64,000 nt of DNA, taken from Lingula anatina. Taxonomy: Eukaryota; Brachiopoda; Lingulata; Lingulida; Lingulidae. The position numbers were made by a program, and so were the translations under genes. The DNA is taken from the NCBI RefSeq assembly GCF_001039355.2, contig NW_019775457.1, positions 36,729 to 100,728 on the forward strand. Direction: 5' to 3'. The notes under the pieces were generated by a model. It was not told the DNA's origin. It saw only the letters and a program-made list of their open reading frames with translations, and made no database searches. Positions 13,639 to 27,312 of this stretch are shown one piece after another (position 1 is the stretch's first letter; every line of letters begins with the position of its first letter).

Positions 13639-16113
13639 ACTTTGTTAATTTTTTTAAAAGCATGCAAAATGTGGTCAGACACAAGTAGATAGGCAATACA
13701 GGTAGAGACTGCAGTCTAAGGTAGATAAACTGCCTTGTTATTTGGGCCAGAATTTAAATATTCCTCCAAAATGTAAATACCTCACAGGGTTCTTGGCATG
13801 ATGTTAATTCCTACATGTAATAACAGAAGGAAATGGCTTTTATGGCATTTGGACACAAAACCAGGTATTTGGTGTCCTGTCTGAAATGTTTCTGTTGGAC
13901 TGGTGCATATCCTAGGGTGCGGAGCGTAGATGTTTGTGTAAACGCGGCAGTAAAGACCTGAATGGATTTAACGTCACATGGTCCTGTGTCATCAGCATGG
14001 GGGGAAAGACATCATGGACTGTTTAGAACATTTTGAAAGCTCTCCTGTTGAGATAATTTCATCTTCTTCCGTAGTTCTCCAGAGTGGCCTAATGACTTTA
14101 TTTTTTAAGGATAATTTTATGACATCAGACTTTTATTCACCTCCCTCTCTAAAACCACAGAGTAGATGTCTGGGATTGTTGCCATGGTGATGCACACATT
14201 AGTTTTACTCATTTTTGCCTGCTTTGGGGAGTTCGTGAAGTGAAATTTCCAAAAATTTGACAGCCTAAGCATCATTTCAGTCTGTAGGCTTTTCCTGCTT
14301 ATTTAGCTTTAATGCCCAATTTCATGATGTAAGATTATTCAATTTAGTAGATTATCAGTGTGGAGAAATAATTCTGACTCCTTGTTCTCTCATCTGTGAA
14401 AATTACATATTATCTCTGACGTCATAGGAAGTGATTTTGGAGATGTTCAATGATCTACAATTACATGATTTTCCCATTACCATTATTACTGAGTAGAGAG
14501 ATTACAAGGTTTTCAATAAATACTTCTTTGGCCATTGGTAGTTTATTGGCATTCTTTTTTATACAGAGTGACTGAATTCACTTGAGCATTGCGTAGGCAA
14601 ATGATCAAAGAAAAAGGGGGCTTTTTTTTTTACCTGTGAAAGAAAAATGCAGAGCAGATTGGCGAGATTGAAGCACCACATTAAGTCACTGGTCAGGTAA
14701 AAAAATCAGAAGACACCCTCACAAGGAGATGGCTGTCAGTTGACATTGATAAGCCTGGTGATGGATTATATTATAAATATAATATTTGGTACTTTGCATT
14801 TTGGAACAGAATTTTGATTGCATTTAATAGTTTGACACAAGCTCATAATTGCTTTTTTGTGTGGAATATTTTGTAAGGAGTAATGGCTTAAAAGGAGTAA
14901 AAATGATTCAGTTTAAGGAAATTCTTTCTCATTAACTCCCATTCTCCAGCATCATACATATAATAAAAATTAATCTTAAAAAGCCACTGCCACCCACCAT
15001 TTTAAAGAAAATTTGAAAAAAAAGTTGTATGAATGAGAATGCATTTGTTGTGTTAAAGAACCTAGGTCAAGTTTAGACTCTCAGTGGTGAGAAGCTGCTA
15101 TAAATATCCCTTGAACTGATGGCATTGCAATTAATTACTCAGAAAATGTTTGAGTTTTAAGGAATGGAAAAGGTCAAGATGACCTTAGTTTCAATAAATG
15201 GCCAACTTTGCCACTCTTGGAAAAATAGATATGTTTGGTCTTCCTAAGGATTGATATTACTAATAACCTGGACTTGAGATGAATTCTGCTGTGATTTGGA
15301 ACTCAACAAATGTCAGTGTTGTTAGACACTGAACTGAATTTAGAGAGAAGATAAGCTCTTAACCCTTTGAAAAATGTATAAATGTTTAGGATTGACATTA
15401 ACAAAGATTCTCTGCAATTGTTACTAATACATTTATTTCATTTTTTTTTTTTTCTAATTGATGATTTGAGAATTCCCCTTTGCAAAGACAGTAGACAGAG
15501 TATTGACATGATTGCCTATATAGAAGTGGTTGTATCATTTGCAAATACTTTAAGAATTTCAGTTAATTAGTTTTGAAAAATAATCTACCCCTTTATATCA
15601 AGTAAAGAATTATCATTATCGTCATCATAAAGCAGTCAAGCAGTAGAGAGCAGTTTGAAGTGGAAATCTGAAAATGTCAAGGTAATTTAGCAACTAAAAT
15701 TGATTTTTTAAATGAATCAAGATGCACTGTTTTTTGTCCTTATTTCCCCAAGTTATGATACCAGACAAAGACAAGAAGATGAGGCAATTACAAGAAATGG
15801 TCCTTTATATAAAGCCCACCATTGTTAGTATGTAAATTAATTGTTGGAAAATTCCACAAGCATTATTAGACTAATATGCTACATGTACTTTCGTAAGTCA
15901 AGATATGCAGGACACAATTACTGATCTTTACAAGAAATACATGTACCATTTTTTCTACAGTTATGGCTTAATACATGTAGCCATATGATTATGGGAATCA
16001 CCATCTGTTTCCAGTGTACTCATATATGTATATAATCACCAACTTTTCTGTATTGTACTTATATATGCTGTTGGTTGGGGGAGGGGGGGAGGGGATAGAG
16101 CTACGAAGTTTCA

Positions 16114-16187
<74 letters not shown>
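16114..16187. repeat. (TG)n-(GA)n-(TG)n compound microsatellite
   Basis: A short TG tract, then GA (about 16123-16146), then about 20 TG units. A G-rich stretch lies just upstream at 16078-16094. Confidence 0.9.
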
Positions 16188-16190
<3 letters not shown>

Positions 16191-18149
16191 AGTTTCTACC
16201 ATTTTTATTAAAACTGCAGAAATACATTTATTACTGCCTGGCAATCTTTGAAGGCATCAGTAAGTCAAATGTCAAAGTATCCACGGAAAATGTAGGACAT
16301 AGCAAAGGAAAGAAAACTTTTGTTTCTTTTCGTCATGCTCCAGCGATGTTTGTCAATTCTATCATCTGTGTCTCCAGTTTTGTAAATAGGGCAAAGATTC
16401 TCAGAACTCCTTGATAGCGCTGACATTTTGAGCTCAGGAAATAAGTGAAAGTAAAGAATTGCCCTTTTCAGGACAAAAGGAACTGCTTTGTTAAGATTTT
16501 TTCTTTGTGGTTTCAAGGAACTGGGATGAGGTAGTATGTATATGATAGGATATGACATCTGTGCTGTTTTTCAGCAAGGAGGCCACTTTATTATTGTACA
16601 GGAGCACTCTTTTGACCGTAAATACAAAAGGTTCCGTCAGAATAGGTTATGTGAAAGACTATCGTAATTATTGCAATTAAATGCCATAAAAGTTTTCATC
16701 AACTGATAGGCCAGTGTTTTAGCTCCCATTTTCTCTGTTTGAACTTATTTGTGAAGACTTAAACCATTAATTAACCAGCATGTTTTATGATTTCTTGTCC
16801 ACCCCTCAGAAGCTTCAACACACTACAAGATGCAAAACTGTCAATTCCAAAAACACTTCTGTGTAAATGTCATTTTGTTTATTACTGTTGAGATACAGCA
16901 AAGGAACTGTTTATTTCTGCCACTTCCTGACTTGCCCAGAGAGAAGGTTATGACAGAGTCTGGTTCACTGGCTCTGTTGCCATGACAACCATTGTTATTG
17001 TGGAAGACTGAGAGCTTTAAGTGCATCTTTTGTTCTTTATTTTGTAAAAAAAAATACTTTTGTTTCAAGAACTTACAGGAAACTTTTAGCACTTCATTGG
17101 AAGTACTTTTATCTTTGGTTTACAAACAGTATTTTGATGGTAGTAAGATTTTTAAAGTTGAGATTAAAAATAAAAGTCAGTAAAAACTTGACATCCAAGA
17201 CCTGTTGGTAAATAACAACATGCCACTCTTAGTGGGCACTTCCTTAGAAATAGAGGGGTTTCATTAAAAGTACGTGTGTCCTGAAGGCTCAAGATCATTT
17301 TGATCCTGGGTTTGAAAAGCGATGAGAAAAATAAAAAAACAAAGAGTCTCTTGCAACTCTTGATTTAAAACAGGACTATCATTAGAAGTCAGTGTTGCTT
17401 TAAAGGTATAGGGTTCTAAAGATTATTTTACCTTACTTGTTGGAATAAAAAAATAAATGTAACTGAGTTAAGTCACATTCAAAAAGCTTTTACAAATAAA
17501 AAAAAAGTAAGGAAGTACCGATAGACACCTGTCACCCCTCAATGTTTTATCCCTCTACAGTGAAGTCAGTTAACATGTTGTATGTAAAGATTTTTTTTTT
17601 AAATTCTTTTTGTTCATGTATATGACAGAGATAATGCTTGATTGCACTAGATTGATGGTTGTAAGTTTTTGCAAATTGAAAAGAAAAATCCCAGGATTAT
17701 TTATCATTTGATTTTATGTCTTGTAAATTTCCCCTTAAACTATATTTTATGTATGTTTGCCCTCAGATTGTCTAAATGACAAGAAAAATTAGTAATTTGA
17801 TAATGTGCTCAACAAAACTGAACAGATGATTGACCTTTTCAAAGATCCATTTTCCAGAGATCTCATTTTCAAAATTCTACTTAAACATTGCATGCTCTGA
17901 TGAAGTTTCTGGAAAAATATTTAATTCCAAGGAAGTTTTAAGTTGCACAAATGTATAATGCACCTGAGATCACTAAATTCTGTCGCGTTTTATCAAATAT
18001 TGCAAATGGACATTTTAAAAAAGGAGGCCACTTGATCTGTCAATGTTTGTTATTTTAGGGTAACAAACCACTAGTAATTTAATTACAGGAGCCAGCTGCG
18101 CCCTGTCTTCATGAAGTATAAGTTCTTCACTCTATCCTCAATTTATCAT

Positions 18150-18175
18150 CTCTCTCACACACACACACACACACA

Positions 18176-18219
<44 letters not shown>
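18150..18219. repeat. (CT)n/(CA)n alternating microsatellite
   Basis: CT, CA, CT and CA blocks in series. Confidence 0.9.
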
Positions 18220-18222
<3 letters not shown>

Positions 18223-19753
18223 GAAGCAAAGTGTAGACAGGTGTGGTCTTCCTGCTTTATTCCACATTGACGTAGATCAAATTAATTAATGTTGAGGAGT
18301 TCTACTTTATACCTGATGCCAATGGCAAGACAAGAAAAGGGTGTGCCCAGAACTTAGGATACAACAACTTGCTAAATTCTATATCAGTGATTCCATATTT
18401 TTGTTGTACTCTGGTTTTAAATTTTAAAGTCTACAGATACTGTTTTTATATGTCAGACAAAAGGGCACTGAATCTTTTTTGTTTATGTTCAGAGAAGGCC
18501 CTAACAAGCACCTGCTATCTTGAGTTAAGACTAAAACATTCATTGTTACAGCAGAGTTGAATGCAGCTGTCTCAGCACTCTTCCTTCAATTTTTTTTAAC
18601 CTGAACATGTAGAAATTAAGCCCCCAGGAGTGACTCTTCATGAGTAGCCCCTATTGACCGTGGCTGACCAGACCCTGAAGAAGTATTAAGTGCACTTTGC
18701 TGTGTACACATTAAACTTTGACAGTGATGGATCAGACGGTACTGCTAACCTGGGTGGCTAGCAGAGAACAGCTGAAAGATGTCTTCTTTCTGATGGTAAA
18801 CTGATCAAAACCTTTGCATCTAGATTGACACATACCTGACAGAGAGGATAACATGTACTAGTTCTAAGAAGGAAGTACAGCTCTTGACAGAAGGGATTTT
18901 GTGAATAAGTATATAGTTATGAAATGAAATAAAATATAGAAGTAGACCTGATGTGTGAAATCCCAGGGTTGTTGATAAGAACAGGTGAGGCAGATCTACA
19001 GGTAGTTTGTACTCTTGTCACTTTTCAGTGTTTATGGTTGTATGTACAGTGTAGCTGTCAGGAATCTTGTCCCAGTGGAATGGAATTGGCTCTTCCTATT
19101 TCCTACAATCTTCGTCTGCAGGAAATTACATTTTGCGCCTTTGTGGTATAACTTGATTGGAAAAGGCTGTTTTCTAGTTTCATTTTATAACATTGTGATC
19201 ATAACTTTTTAGGTAGGATTAACAAAGACCAAATTTGGTTATTTTATAAAGATTTCTATGAATATGATATTGGAAAAAATATGTCAGTATTTTCACCCAA
19301 CCCTATGTTATAAGAAAAAAGTTAAATGCCGAAACTGGGCTTAATCAGAAACCAAAGTCCAACAGACCATGACGGAGAATGTTGAAGTGGGTACAGGAAG
19401 CTTCTTCTGTCCTGAGAGAGTTCTGTCTGGTGAAGAGTTGTTAATTGTGTTAGGTGAGACATTGTCACAACTACCACATCTGATGTCTGCTCCTCTCTAG
19501 CACATTCTGTGAGGCACTCTTTGAAAATAAAACTCATCTGGTGCACTGCGGTATGTACTTTACAGATTAACATTCATTAACCAGGATTTTTTTATCTGTG
19601 ACACATTGAACGTAAGATTTACACACAATATTGAGACAAAATTTTTTACAAGGAACGTTTTCAGGATTTTCAGTTTGTACAACTTTCACACATGTGAATT
19701 GAGACAAAATGTTGAAACAGATGTTTTGTGTTCAGTCAATAATTTCTTGACCT

Positions 19754-19888
19754 GATAGCTGGCTAGAGTAGAGATAGCTGGCTAGAGTATAGAGATAGCT
19801 GGCTAGAGTGGAGATAGCTGGCTGGAGTAGAGATAGCTGGTTAGAGTAGAGATAGCTGGCTAGAGTAGAGATAGCTAGCTAGAGTAGA
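19754..19888. repeat. 19-bp minisatellite, about seven units
   Basis: The unit is GATAGCTGGCTAGAGTAGA, repeated about seven times with single-base variants; one unit carries a 2-bp insertion. The unit contains overlapping AGCT and CTAG palindromes. Confidence 0.9.
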
Positions 19889-22822
19889 ATGCTTCCTCAT
19901 GTGTTCATTATGTTTCACCTGCCAGGGTTGATGATAAGGTTTGTGGTAACTGCAATCAGTTCTTGAAACCAAGAGGAATATGCTATGCAACTCTGTGGTA
20001 GAGGGCTCAAAATTCTTAGAGATTTTTTATTAATTCATAACTTCTTTACCTCTTTGTGCTGAACAATATGGATAAATTTCAACCTCCAAAACTTTTTTGA
20101 GAATTTGGCTGTTTGAAATAAACTCACCACTCATTTTTTAAAGTATTTACTGTCCTCCTTCCCCCAAAAGAAAAACATCTAAATGTTTGTTGACCCCCCC
20201 CCCCCCAAACATACATACACAAGAAAGTAGATCTATACAATTACCCTGAAATATTCTGAGGTTTTGTCGCCAGTGTCAGGTGTGTGAACTCAGACTGAGG
20301 CAATAGTAGAGGTAGGCAGACGAGTTGTTGTATAGAATGTCAGAGAAGTTAAAAATAACCCACAGTGGCCTTTCCTCTCCACCTCCTGAAGGGGATTGCC
20401 ATTTTTAGCAGTCAGGAGAGTCATGAGGAACCCCACGTACAGGAATTACCTCACATTTGTCTGTGTGATATTGAATATAAATATAGTTTATTATTTGTCC
20501 TCTTCATGCACAAGGATAGATTTTTTATTTTGTTTTTTAAGAATATTTTTTTCAGTTTTGTGATCACCGCTGTTGGCTAACTTAATTTGTTCTGTTGTAG
20601 TTTGAAAATTAAAGCAACTGTCTAGCAACAAGAGTTGAATGCATATATTTCAGAAGTACTTAAATCATTTGAAATGAAAAAATAAATGTTTAAGTGGCAA
20701 TAGTCTTAGACTATAAGCCTGTCGATCATCCTTAAAGTAAATATTTAGAACAGTCAAGCTATAATAAACTGATTCAGAAGTACTTTTATATAGTTAATGA
20801 AGTCCAATATATCATGGCAGGTGATTGCTTTTTTTTAGATCAAAGTGTGTATTATTTAAACTTAATGTTATTGTGCAATCTGGACTTATTTAATTCAGGC
20901 TGTGTTATCATATGATATGCATGCTGAAGACATTTTGTTTCTTAATAATAATTATGTACCATAGTTTAGTTGTAACCTCTACATTTCTGATGTGTAGAAC
21001 ATATTCAGGACTACTTTGAGGAAAAGTGTTTTGAGACTAACACCGAAAAGTAGACTTTGAAATAGTTTTGATGTTATTGTACCCCGTAGATCCTGCTGGG
21101 AATTCTGATTTAATCCTGTCATTAACCTGACCTCCTGCTGTCATCATTTTGCTCAGGAATCACGTAACAGCAGGGTACAAACCTAGCATCTTTTTCCTGG
21201 ATTTTATCTTAACTCTCTTTTAGGTTCAATAACTGCCAGATGGTTTTTGGTAACATGTTGAAAGCTGGGAAGTAATATTGTGGTCTAGAAGTTGGGTGTA
21301 TACCAGTTATGTTGGCAGTAGTGGGCGGGAGATGATGAAACTTAATCTTCTTTAAGTTGTAATTCAATCTCGAGTTAAAAACATTGACATTTTTTCTCAG
21401 ATGTGTAATAAGGCGATTAAATGTTGTCAGGTAAACTTTATGAGGCTGGAATGGAGAAAAGGGGGGCAGTGTTTCTCTTTGGCAGAGGTTAGACAGACCA
21501 TAATGTCATTTAAGTTGTGAATTATGTTGAGGAGTTTTGTTGTGTAGGAGTAAGAGTTGATGGAGCAGAGATAAAGCTCAGCAGCCAAGGTTCATGTTTT
21601 TAAGGTTGAAATAGGAATGTGAGGTCATATGACTCTTTTTTTCCATGATGAGATATGAGCATGAGGAAGTCAGGTGTAATTGTAATATTGAATAAAGTCA
21701 TCTAATTTTCTGTGTGCTCACAAAAAGTATGTAATGGTTTAATGTCAGTATAATGTTAAAGGGTCTTTATCATTCAAACTCGTGGTTACTATGAGTGAAA
21801 ACACCCTGGGTACGAGATGTTCAAACAGTACGTAACCTTCCCTGATGAGGTGAAATTTGATAGGTTGAAATGACATGCTGTATGCCCTCAATTTAATTGC
21901 AATCATTACTCTTGCACCACAGGCGCTGTGATTTATGGCCATACATAAGTAACCAGCAAAAGTTGGCAACATACCTTTATCTTTATTTATTAAATTTTAT
22001 TTATATCAGTTATGGGAACAGTATATATACGGACCTCGAGGACATCTCCTAGCTCATCTGACTCCACTGTTGTTCCTCATTTGTCCTTATTCTTGTCTTA
22101 CTGTAGAATGCAGGATCTATTACTTTTTGTGAGATAACTGTGCCCTGTTAGAACAAAGTAAAAATGTGATTAATAGCCATTATTTATAGAGCCTCACCCA
22201 ACCTGAATGTGTGAGGTGAAGCTCTCAGGGCACCTGTTATATTTGTCATCTTACATGTGACAGTAATGACATTGAGAAGTTGACAACATAGCATGACAGG
22301 AGCTCAGTCAAGGAAAAAAACAAGAGACTAAAGATTTCACGAATATTGTCACCAGTTGTTGTCTTTTGGAGATGTAAGCTGTCACCAGAATATTTGTCAC
22401 AGCCATGTTAGTAGCGTCAGAGAGTGACAGGTGTGTTATTATCAGATGGTGACAGCTTGGACAAAACAATTCTTTGGTGTTATTTGTATAGCTGTTTCTC
22501 TGATTGAAAGTAATTTTGGATGGAGATTATTTAACCAGTATATACATGTACATGTAGCAGATCCTTTGCTGGTAGTTTATTTGGGATTTACATGTAGTGC
22601 TGATTTATCATTGATATCTTTTTTTATTATATTTCACATTAGAATAAAGATTGCGAAATTTTTATGGAATATTTCAATAAGACATCAGTACAATTTCTTT
22701 GGTTAAATAGAAAATCTGCTAACTCTCCTAGATAAGAAGGGACAGTCAACTTCCTTCATATTTAAGTGTGCCCCACACTGATGCCGGAAGAATTCATATT
22801 TCCCGGAAAAGAAGTTCAACAA

Positions 22823-22849
22823 CCCTCTCTCTCTCTCTCTCTCTCTCTG
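22823..22849. repeat. (CT)n microsatellite
   Basis: A pure CT run of 13 units. Confidence 0.85.
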
Positions 22850-23348
22850 ACTTGGTTCATATTAAGGCTCCAGTGCGATGTGAAGCTATTTCCCAGACAA
22901 ATACCTACTGTCAGTCTCATGCTGTAGAAAAACGTGAATAAAGATTGGAATCTTTTTCCCATAAAAGCTTAAAGGGCATCTTGGAATTGAGAGCAGTACA
23001 TTAACTTCTATTCCATCTGTTTAATTAGACTGCATTTCACAGGCATGCAGGTAATGGTTATGTGAAATCAGAAAGGAATGAGTATGTATAAGGCTTTCAT
23101 GAAATACTGAGAGACTTTTTTCAGGTTGAAGTAAATGTATTTCTCAGTCAATCTTCTTGAAAAAGATTTCTTAGATATGATTGTTGCTAATTAGCTGGTA
23201 TCTTTACATAATTTTTTAATTCAAATGATTATATGAATGGCAATATGATTTTTATCTGACATGTCTGGTTTTAAATTTTTTGTGCAATTTAAAGTGAAAT
23301 CCGTACATCTTTTCAATTTATTCACCTGGTTTACATCCTATTTTTCAG

Positions 23349-23553
23349 GTTTAAACAGAAGGTTACCAGTCATGACATATGACGCAGGATTCTTCACATG
23401 TGGTATGTCATGGCAGCTCATTCCGTCTGCTGCCTATTGCTGGGTTAGTTTGCCATCAGGTCGAGAGGTCAACTTTCTATCTAAACCTTGGGCGGCACAT
23501 GAAACTGTATGCAAATAGCAAGACACAGATTGTACTGAAGTAAAACCAGTTAG
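23349..23553 (+). other. Candidate untranslated or partly coding internal exon
   Basis: The acceptor is a pyrimidine-rich tract ending TATTTTTCAG at 23348. The donor is TTAG|GTGAGT at 23554. The 205 bp between them are visibly richer in GC than the flanks. One frame stays open across most of the segment and ends at 23518, short of the donor, so if it is a real exon it is more likely a 5' untranslated or terminal one. It lies upstream of the plus-strand MARVEL gene, whose first coding exon is itself preceded by a splice acceptor. That makes an upstream non-coding exon expected somewhere. RNA evidence would be needed to link them. Confidence 0.25.
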
Positions 23554-24645
23554 GTGAGTGACAATTTGTTTTGATATGCTCCCATGTTTTTTGTTTTTTC
23601 TCAGTGTTTAAGAGGTGTGAAGAATGTGATTATTATATGTTTTTATTTCTAGACATACAGAATTTAGTTTACTAAGTTTACACATAAACAGCAATGGTGT
23701 AAAATAATTATCAGTAACTGTCTGTTTATTTGTAAGATGTAATACCAATAGTTTGTTTGCAATGAAGCTTCTGAAAACTTTGTGTTTGTACTTGATTTAT
23801 TCATCCCTTTCTGTAAGGTGGCTGGGAAATGCTTTGCTTCACCAGCAGGAAAGTTTAGAGTTGATCTAGCTATATATATATATATATATATATATGCAAG
23901 AGTATGCATGTATTTCCTGAGAGAATCTCATACCTGACTGCTCCTGTTAATTGTTTACAAGTGTGTGCTGTACATGTATTTGTAAAGTTTGGCAACAAGT
24001 AAGATGGAAGAGGGTCAGAAATATGAACTACATCTAACTACAAAACAAGTTAGAAGCCATCAGATTCAAGTCTTTATCAATTAGTACAGTACATTATGTT
24101 TCAAGTTTGTTTGTTTTTTTTTGTAACTTACTAAATTTTATTTTTTTCAAATCTAATTGATTTATTTCTAAATGAAGTAGTGTTCATTCTCTAATTCTAT
24201 TATAGCTATTATCTGCCAAATGGTTATATTATCTGCCAAAGTTCATATTACAGAAAATATACATAGCTTCTGCTAAGTTTTACTAAGAGTTACTTTGCAC
24301 ATTCAAGTTGCTCATTGTTGTTTAGTGTAGTTATATTTACTGTGAGAAAAAATTCTTAGTTTCTGTTACCTACTAAGCAGTTTGTGTATATGTTTGTTTG
24401 TGTGTTTAAGAGGAAGAAATACTATACCCCCCACCACCACTATGATATATAACTTCATAACTGTGATTATGATGGTAATATTTGAGCCTTTGGTTGAAAA
24501 AAAAATTGAAAAAAAAAAACCTAATGCATTGCAGAAATATATTTAAATGCAGTAAGCTTATCTTGAGGTAACTGAAACTGGTTTTGAATGAGAGAGTAAG
24601 GCTACTATATCCCATTACCTCTGGTCATGGATACAATTGCTGTTA
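23554..24645. other. Non-coding stretch with a (TA)n run
   Basis: A perfect TA run lies at 23871-23895. No gene was seen. Confidence 0.5.
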
Positions 24646-24850
24646 GGCTGCCATTGACACCCAGTTGATCTGGGGACTAAAAGATCTGCAATCAGATATG
24701 GTCAACCCACTGCAAGCTGGCCCACTTAATCCCTAATAGACACTGAATAGATTCCCTGCAGGGATTATGCAGCAAGCTTTCAAGTGGGTCGGCCGTATTT
24801 GATCTGCGGATCTGTTGGTCCGCATATCAATTTTTATTGTGAATGCGGCC
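24646..24850. mobile_element. Palindromic MITE, 205 bp, TTA target duplication
   Basis: Flanked by TTA on both sides (24643-24645 and 24851-24853). The left end is GGCTGCCATTGACAC and the right end, reversed, is GGCCGCATTCACAAT. The inverted repeats extend inward past GATCTGCA and GACCCACTTG-type words, so nearly the whole element folds back on itself. The TTA duplication and GC-rich termini fit non-autonomous PIF/Harbinger-type elements. There is no coding capacity. A related copy sits at 31856-32057 and a degraded half-copy is possible near 28160-28214. Confidence 0.75.
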
Positions 24851-25984
24851 TTAGAGTACTGGTGAATTTAAATAACACATAACACTAGACACAGCCACCA
24901 ATATGGCAGACTTAAACAGCTGTTTTTATGAGGTAAAAAGTCTGCTGCCTTTAATCTTCTTTGATTGTCAGTTCATTTACACATTACTGTCACTCAAATC
25001 ATGCTGGAGCACCCTGAGGATGCCGGGGACTTCAGACGCTAGAAAGGTTCTCATGTTTCTTACAACCTTGTAAAGCATAAATGGGGAATTCAGGGTAATT
25101 AATTTTCAAAAAAAAAATTCCATTTAATTTTAAGCTTGGGACAGGTACAATCACAGCTGAGTTAGCTTGGCAGTTTTAGTGTTGTATGTAGTACATGTAT
25201 TTTTTGTTTGGTTTCGTGTATTTGTTAAGAGTCATGATGTTCAGGATGTTCATAAGATTTCTCGTAAACTTTTGACTCTTGGAAATGTCTATTAATGCAA
25301 TCTTTCTATCTTCTTTCATTTTTGTCAGTTCTTTATTTTCTTTTCGGAAAACTTGAGTCATGTATTTTTTCATGAATAAAAGTGTGGTTAGATATTTGAT
25401 ATAAATAGTCTGATAACTCTCATATATTCTGTACACTGTACAAATGTTGGCAAATGGCACATAAATGGCTGTTATATTATATTTTATGGCTTGCATGTGT
25501 AATTATATCTGTACTGTAGAGATAGGCCTTGCTTATAAGTAATATCAATGGGGTTTTAATGGGAGCACTTGTAGTAAGAAATGAGATAGGAGAAATTGAA
25601 CCATTTCGCATGAAGAGAAAGACAGGAAGGCGGGGGGGGGGGTGCAAAAATTGTTCACTCACTTTGGTCAAATAAGGTCCCATGAACTGCATTCTATGCA
25701 AGGAAGATGAAAAATAAAAAGTAAAATGTCAGAGGAATGTTCCATGTCCCCACACCTCCAGTTGAAGTATACTAGTACCTATGTGTGTGATTGCTATAGT
25801 AAAGGCATATTATATTATCTTACAGGTGTGTTTACACTGGGATAGTTAAGAATGGAAAATAAAACAGTAATGAGATTTCTCTGACAAAAGTCAGATTCCA
25901 GACTTTTTGGGAACCAAAAATCTCATTTTTAGATTGATGCAGACCTCCCCCCAAACGCCACACCATATTTTCAGACTTCTTGAC
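24851..25984. other. Non-coding stretch
   Basis: No supported gene. There is a poly-G run near 25631. The frames on the minus strand at 25.2-25.7 kb are AT-rich and match nothing I recognise. Confidence 0.5.
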
Positions 25985-25987
25985 TAA

Positions 25988-26540
25988 TACCCCATTCACA
26001 CTACAGTTGCAAAAATGCACATTTCTATAATCCGAATTTTTCGTGAGGAATTCGATTCGGTATTGCGTTTACACACGCTAAGCGAAACCGAATTACACGT
26101 TGAAAATTTCAGGTTTAACTTCCTGTTTTGAACACTCGCACATGCGCCGCACAGGAAATCTTAAAATACCAACAAAAATTTGTGACGACAAATGCAACTC
26201 TAAAGACATTCCAGCATTCTTGAGAAGTATAAGATGGCAAAATAAGTTTGTTTCCTCATGTTGTAGTGAGTGGTGACCTCCAAATACGTTTGGTGCAATC
26301 GGTAAAGTAATAAACAAGCGTTCATAGATACCCGCACTTATCTGCACACATGCGCAGTTAGATCTGTACAGGTGTCAATTCCGGTAAGTTATCTGGATCG
26401 CTCTTAGAAATCCACCTCGCTTGCAGGATTTTGAAAATGCGCATTACAAAATACCTCTTGCGTTCACACTACTGCATTTATTCGAATTGTGACCTAATTC
26501 GCAATTTTTCCAGATAACTGAGCGTAGTGTGAACGGGGTA
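25988..26540. mobile_element. Non-autonomous DNA transposon, 553 bp, TAA target duplication
   Basis: Terminal inverted repeats of 17 bp: TACCCCATTCACACTAC on the left and TACCCCGTTCACACTAC reversed on the right. TAA is repeated at 25985-25987 and 26541-26543. The inside is richer in CpG than its surroundings and includes tracts such as TGCGCAG. A minus-strand frame of 84 codons (26093-26347) lies inside but does not resemble a transposase I know. The TAA duplication supports a PIF/Harbinger-like origin. The intact ends suggest fairly recent insertion. Confidence 0.8.
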
Positions 26541-26718
26541 TAAATGGCAGTCTAATCCCTGATCATCCTGAATCAGTTGTAAGGTCTAAATCATACAATG
26601 AAATTAACACCAGTTATTCATTCATTGCTTCATTTTCTTCCACCCCCTCCTCCCCCACACATGCATCTCATATTATATGAGCTGTGACAGATGAATGAAT
26701 TTGTGATTATAACTCTTA
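26541..26718. other. Spacer between two transposons
   Basis: AT-rich spacer, with TTA at 26716-26718 forming the left flank of the next element. Confidence 0.5.
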
Positions 26719-26965
26719 GACCCCCTTCCCATACCTTTATCAATCTTGCATAATCAACCCATCTCTGAGCTAGGGGTTTCGATCTTGCTAAATTGCATTC
26801 AGCTTAAATAGCTCTGATGTCTGGCACACCTACTGAAGCCGTAAGAGGGTAATTAACTTCTGTTTAGCATCTTCAGTAGGCATGCCGAATGTAATGTAAT
26901 TTGGGGAGAATCCCCTCAGAGATGGGTCGATCCTGCTAGATCCATCAAGGTATGGGAACAGGGTC
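26719..26965. mobile_element. Palindromic MITE, 247 bp
   Basis: The left end, GACCCCCTTCCCATACC, pairs with the right end, reversed, GACCCTGTTCCCATACC. The inverted repeats run on for about 60 bp through ACCCATCTCTGAG. The flanks are TTA on the left and CTA on the right, an almost exact 3-bp target duplication. The ends resemble those of the element at 29611-29826. Confidence 0.75.
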
Positions 26966-27280
26966 CTAGGTAAATAAGTTTCTCTACATGGTTTAAGTAG
27001 CCAGAGAGGGGTTTGCCAGCACCTGTGTGTCGTCTGCTATCTGGTGCGGAGGTACATGTAGTTTGGCCCCATGTTGTTTATTATTGCACTGGAAGAATTG
27101 ACCCAGCTCTGCTTCCCAGCATGCACTAAATTATTACTGTAGAGGCCAAGCTATTTGTATACCTTGTTTATGTCAATTTTCTGAGGAATTTCCAGTTGAG
27201 TTTGTATGTCAGACTTCAGAGTGTTTTAATTGGTTCTCTAAAGGGGGTCTTTGGGATTTACCTGTGGACACGAGTATGTG

Positions 27281-27312
<32 letters not shown>

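Larger units (their letters stand above)
9541..23348. other. Long non-coding region (intergenic or intronic)
   Basis: About 14 kb with no recognisable protein. The 9.6-10.6 kb part is less AT-rich than the rest and could hold an untranslated exon or a regulatory region, but I find no clear exon there. The region holds the microsatellites, minisatellite and CTCF-like word listed separately. Poly-C and poly-G runs near 10900 and 20190 interrupt otherwise ordinary sequence. Confidence 0.5.

Noticed and set aside
14647-14696. ATG-starting segment MQSRLARLKHHIKSLV ending at a CAG|GTAAAA donor
   Set aside because: The donor is weak and no downstream exon in matching phase was found.
18727-18804. 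Small ORF MDQTVLLTWVASREQLKDVF... (25 codons)
   Set aside because: Looks protein-like but is too short, with no splice or promoter context and no known family. Chance is likely over 64 kb.
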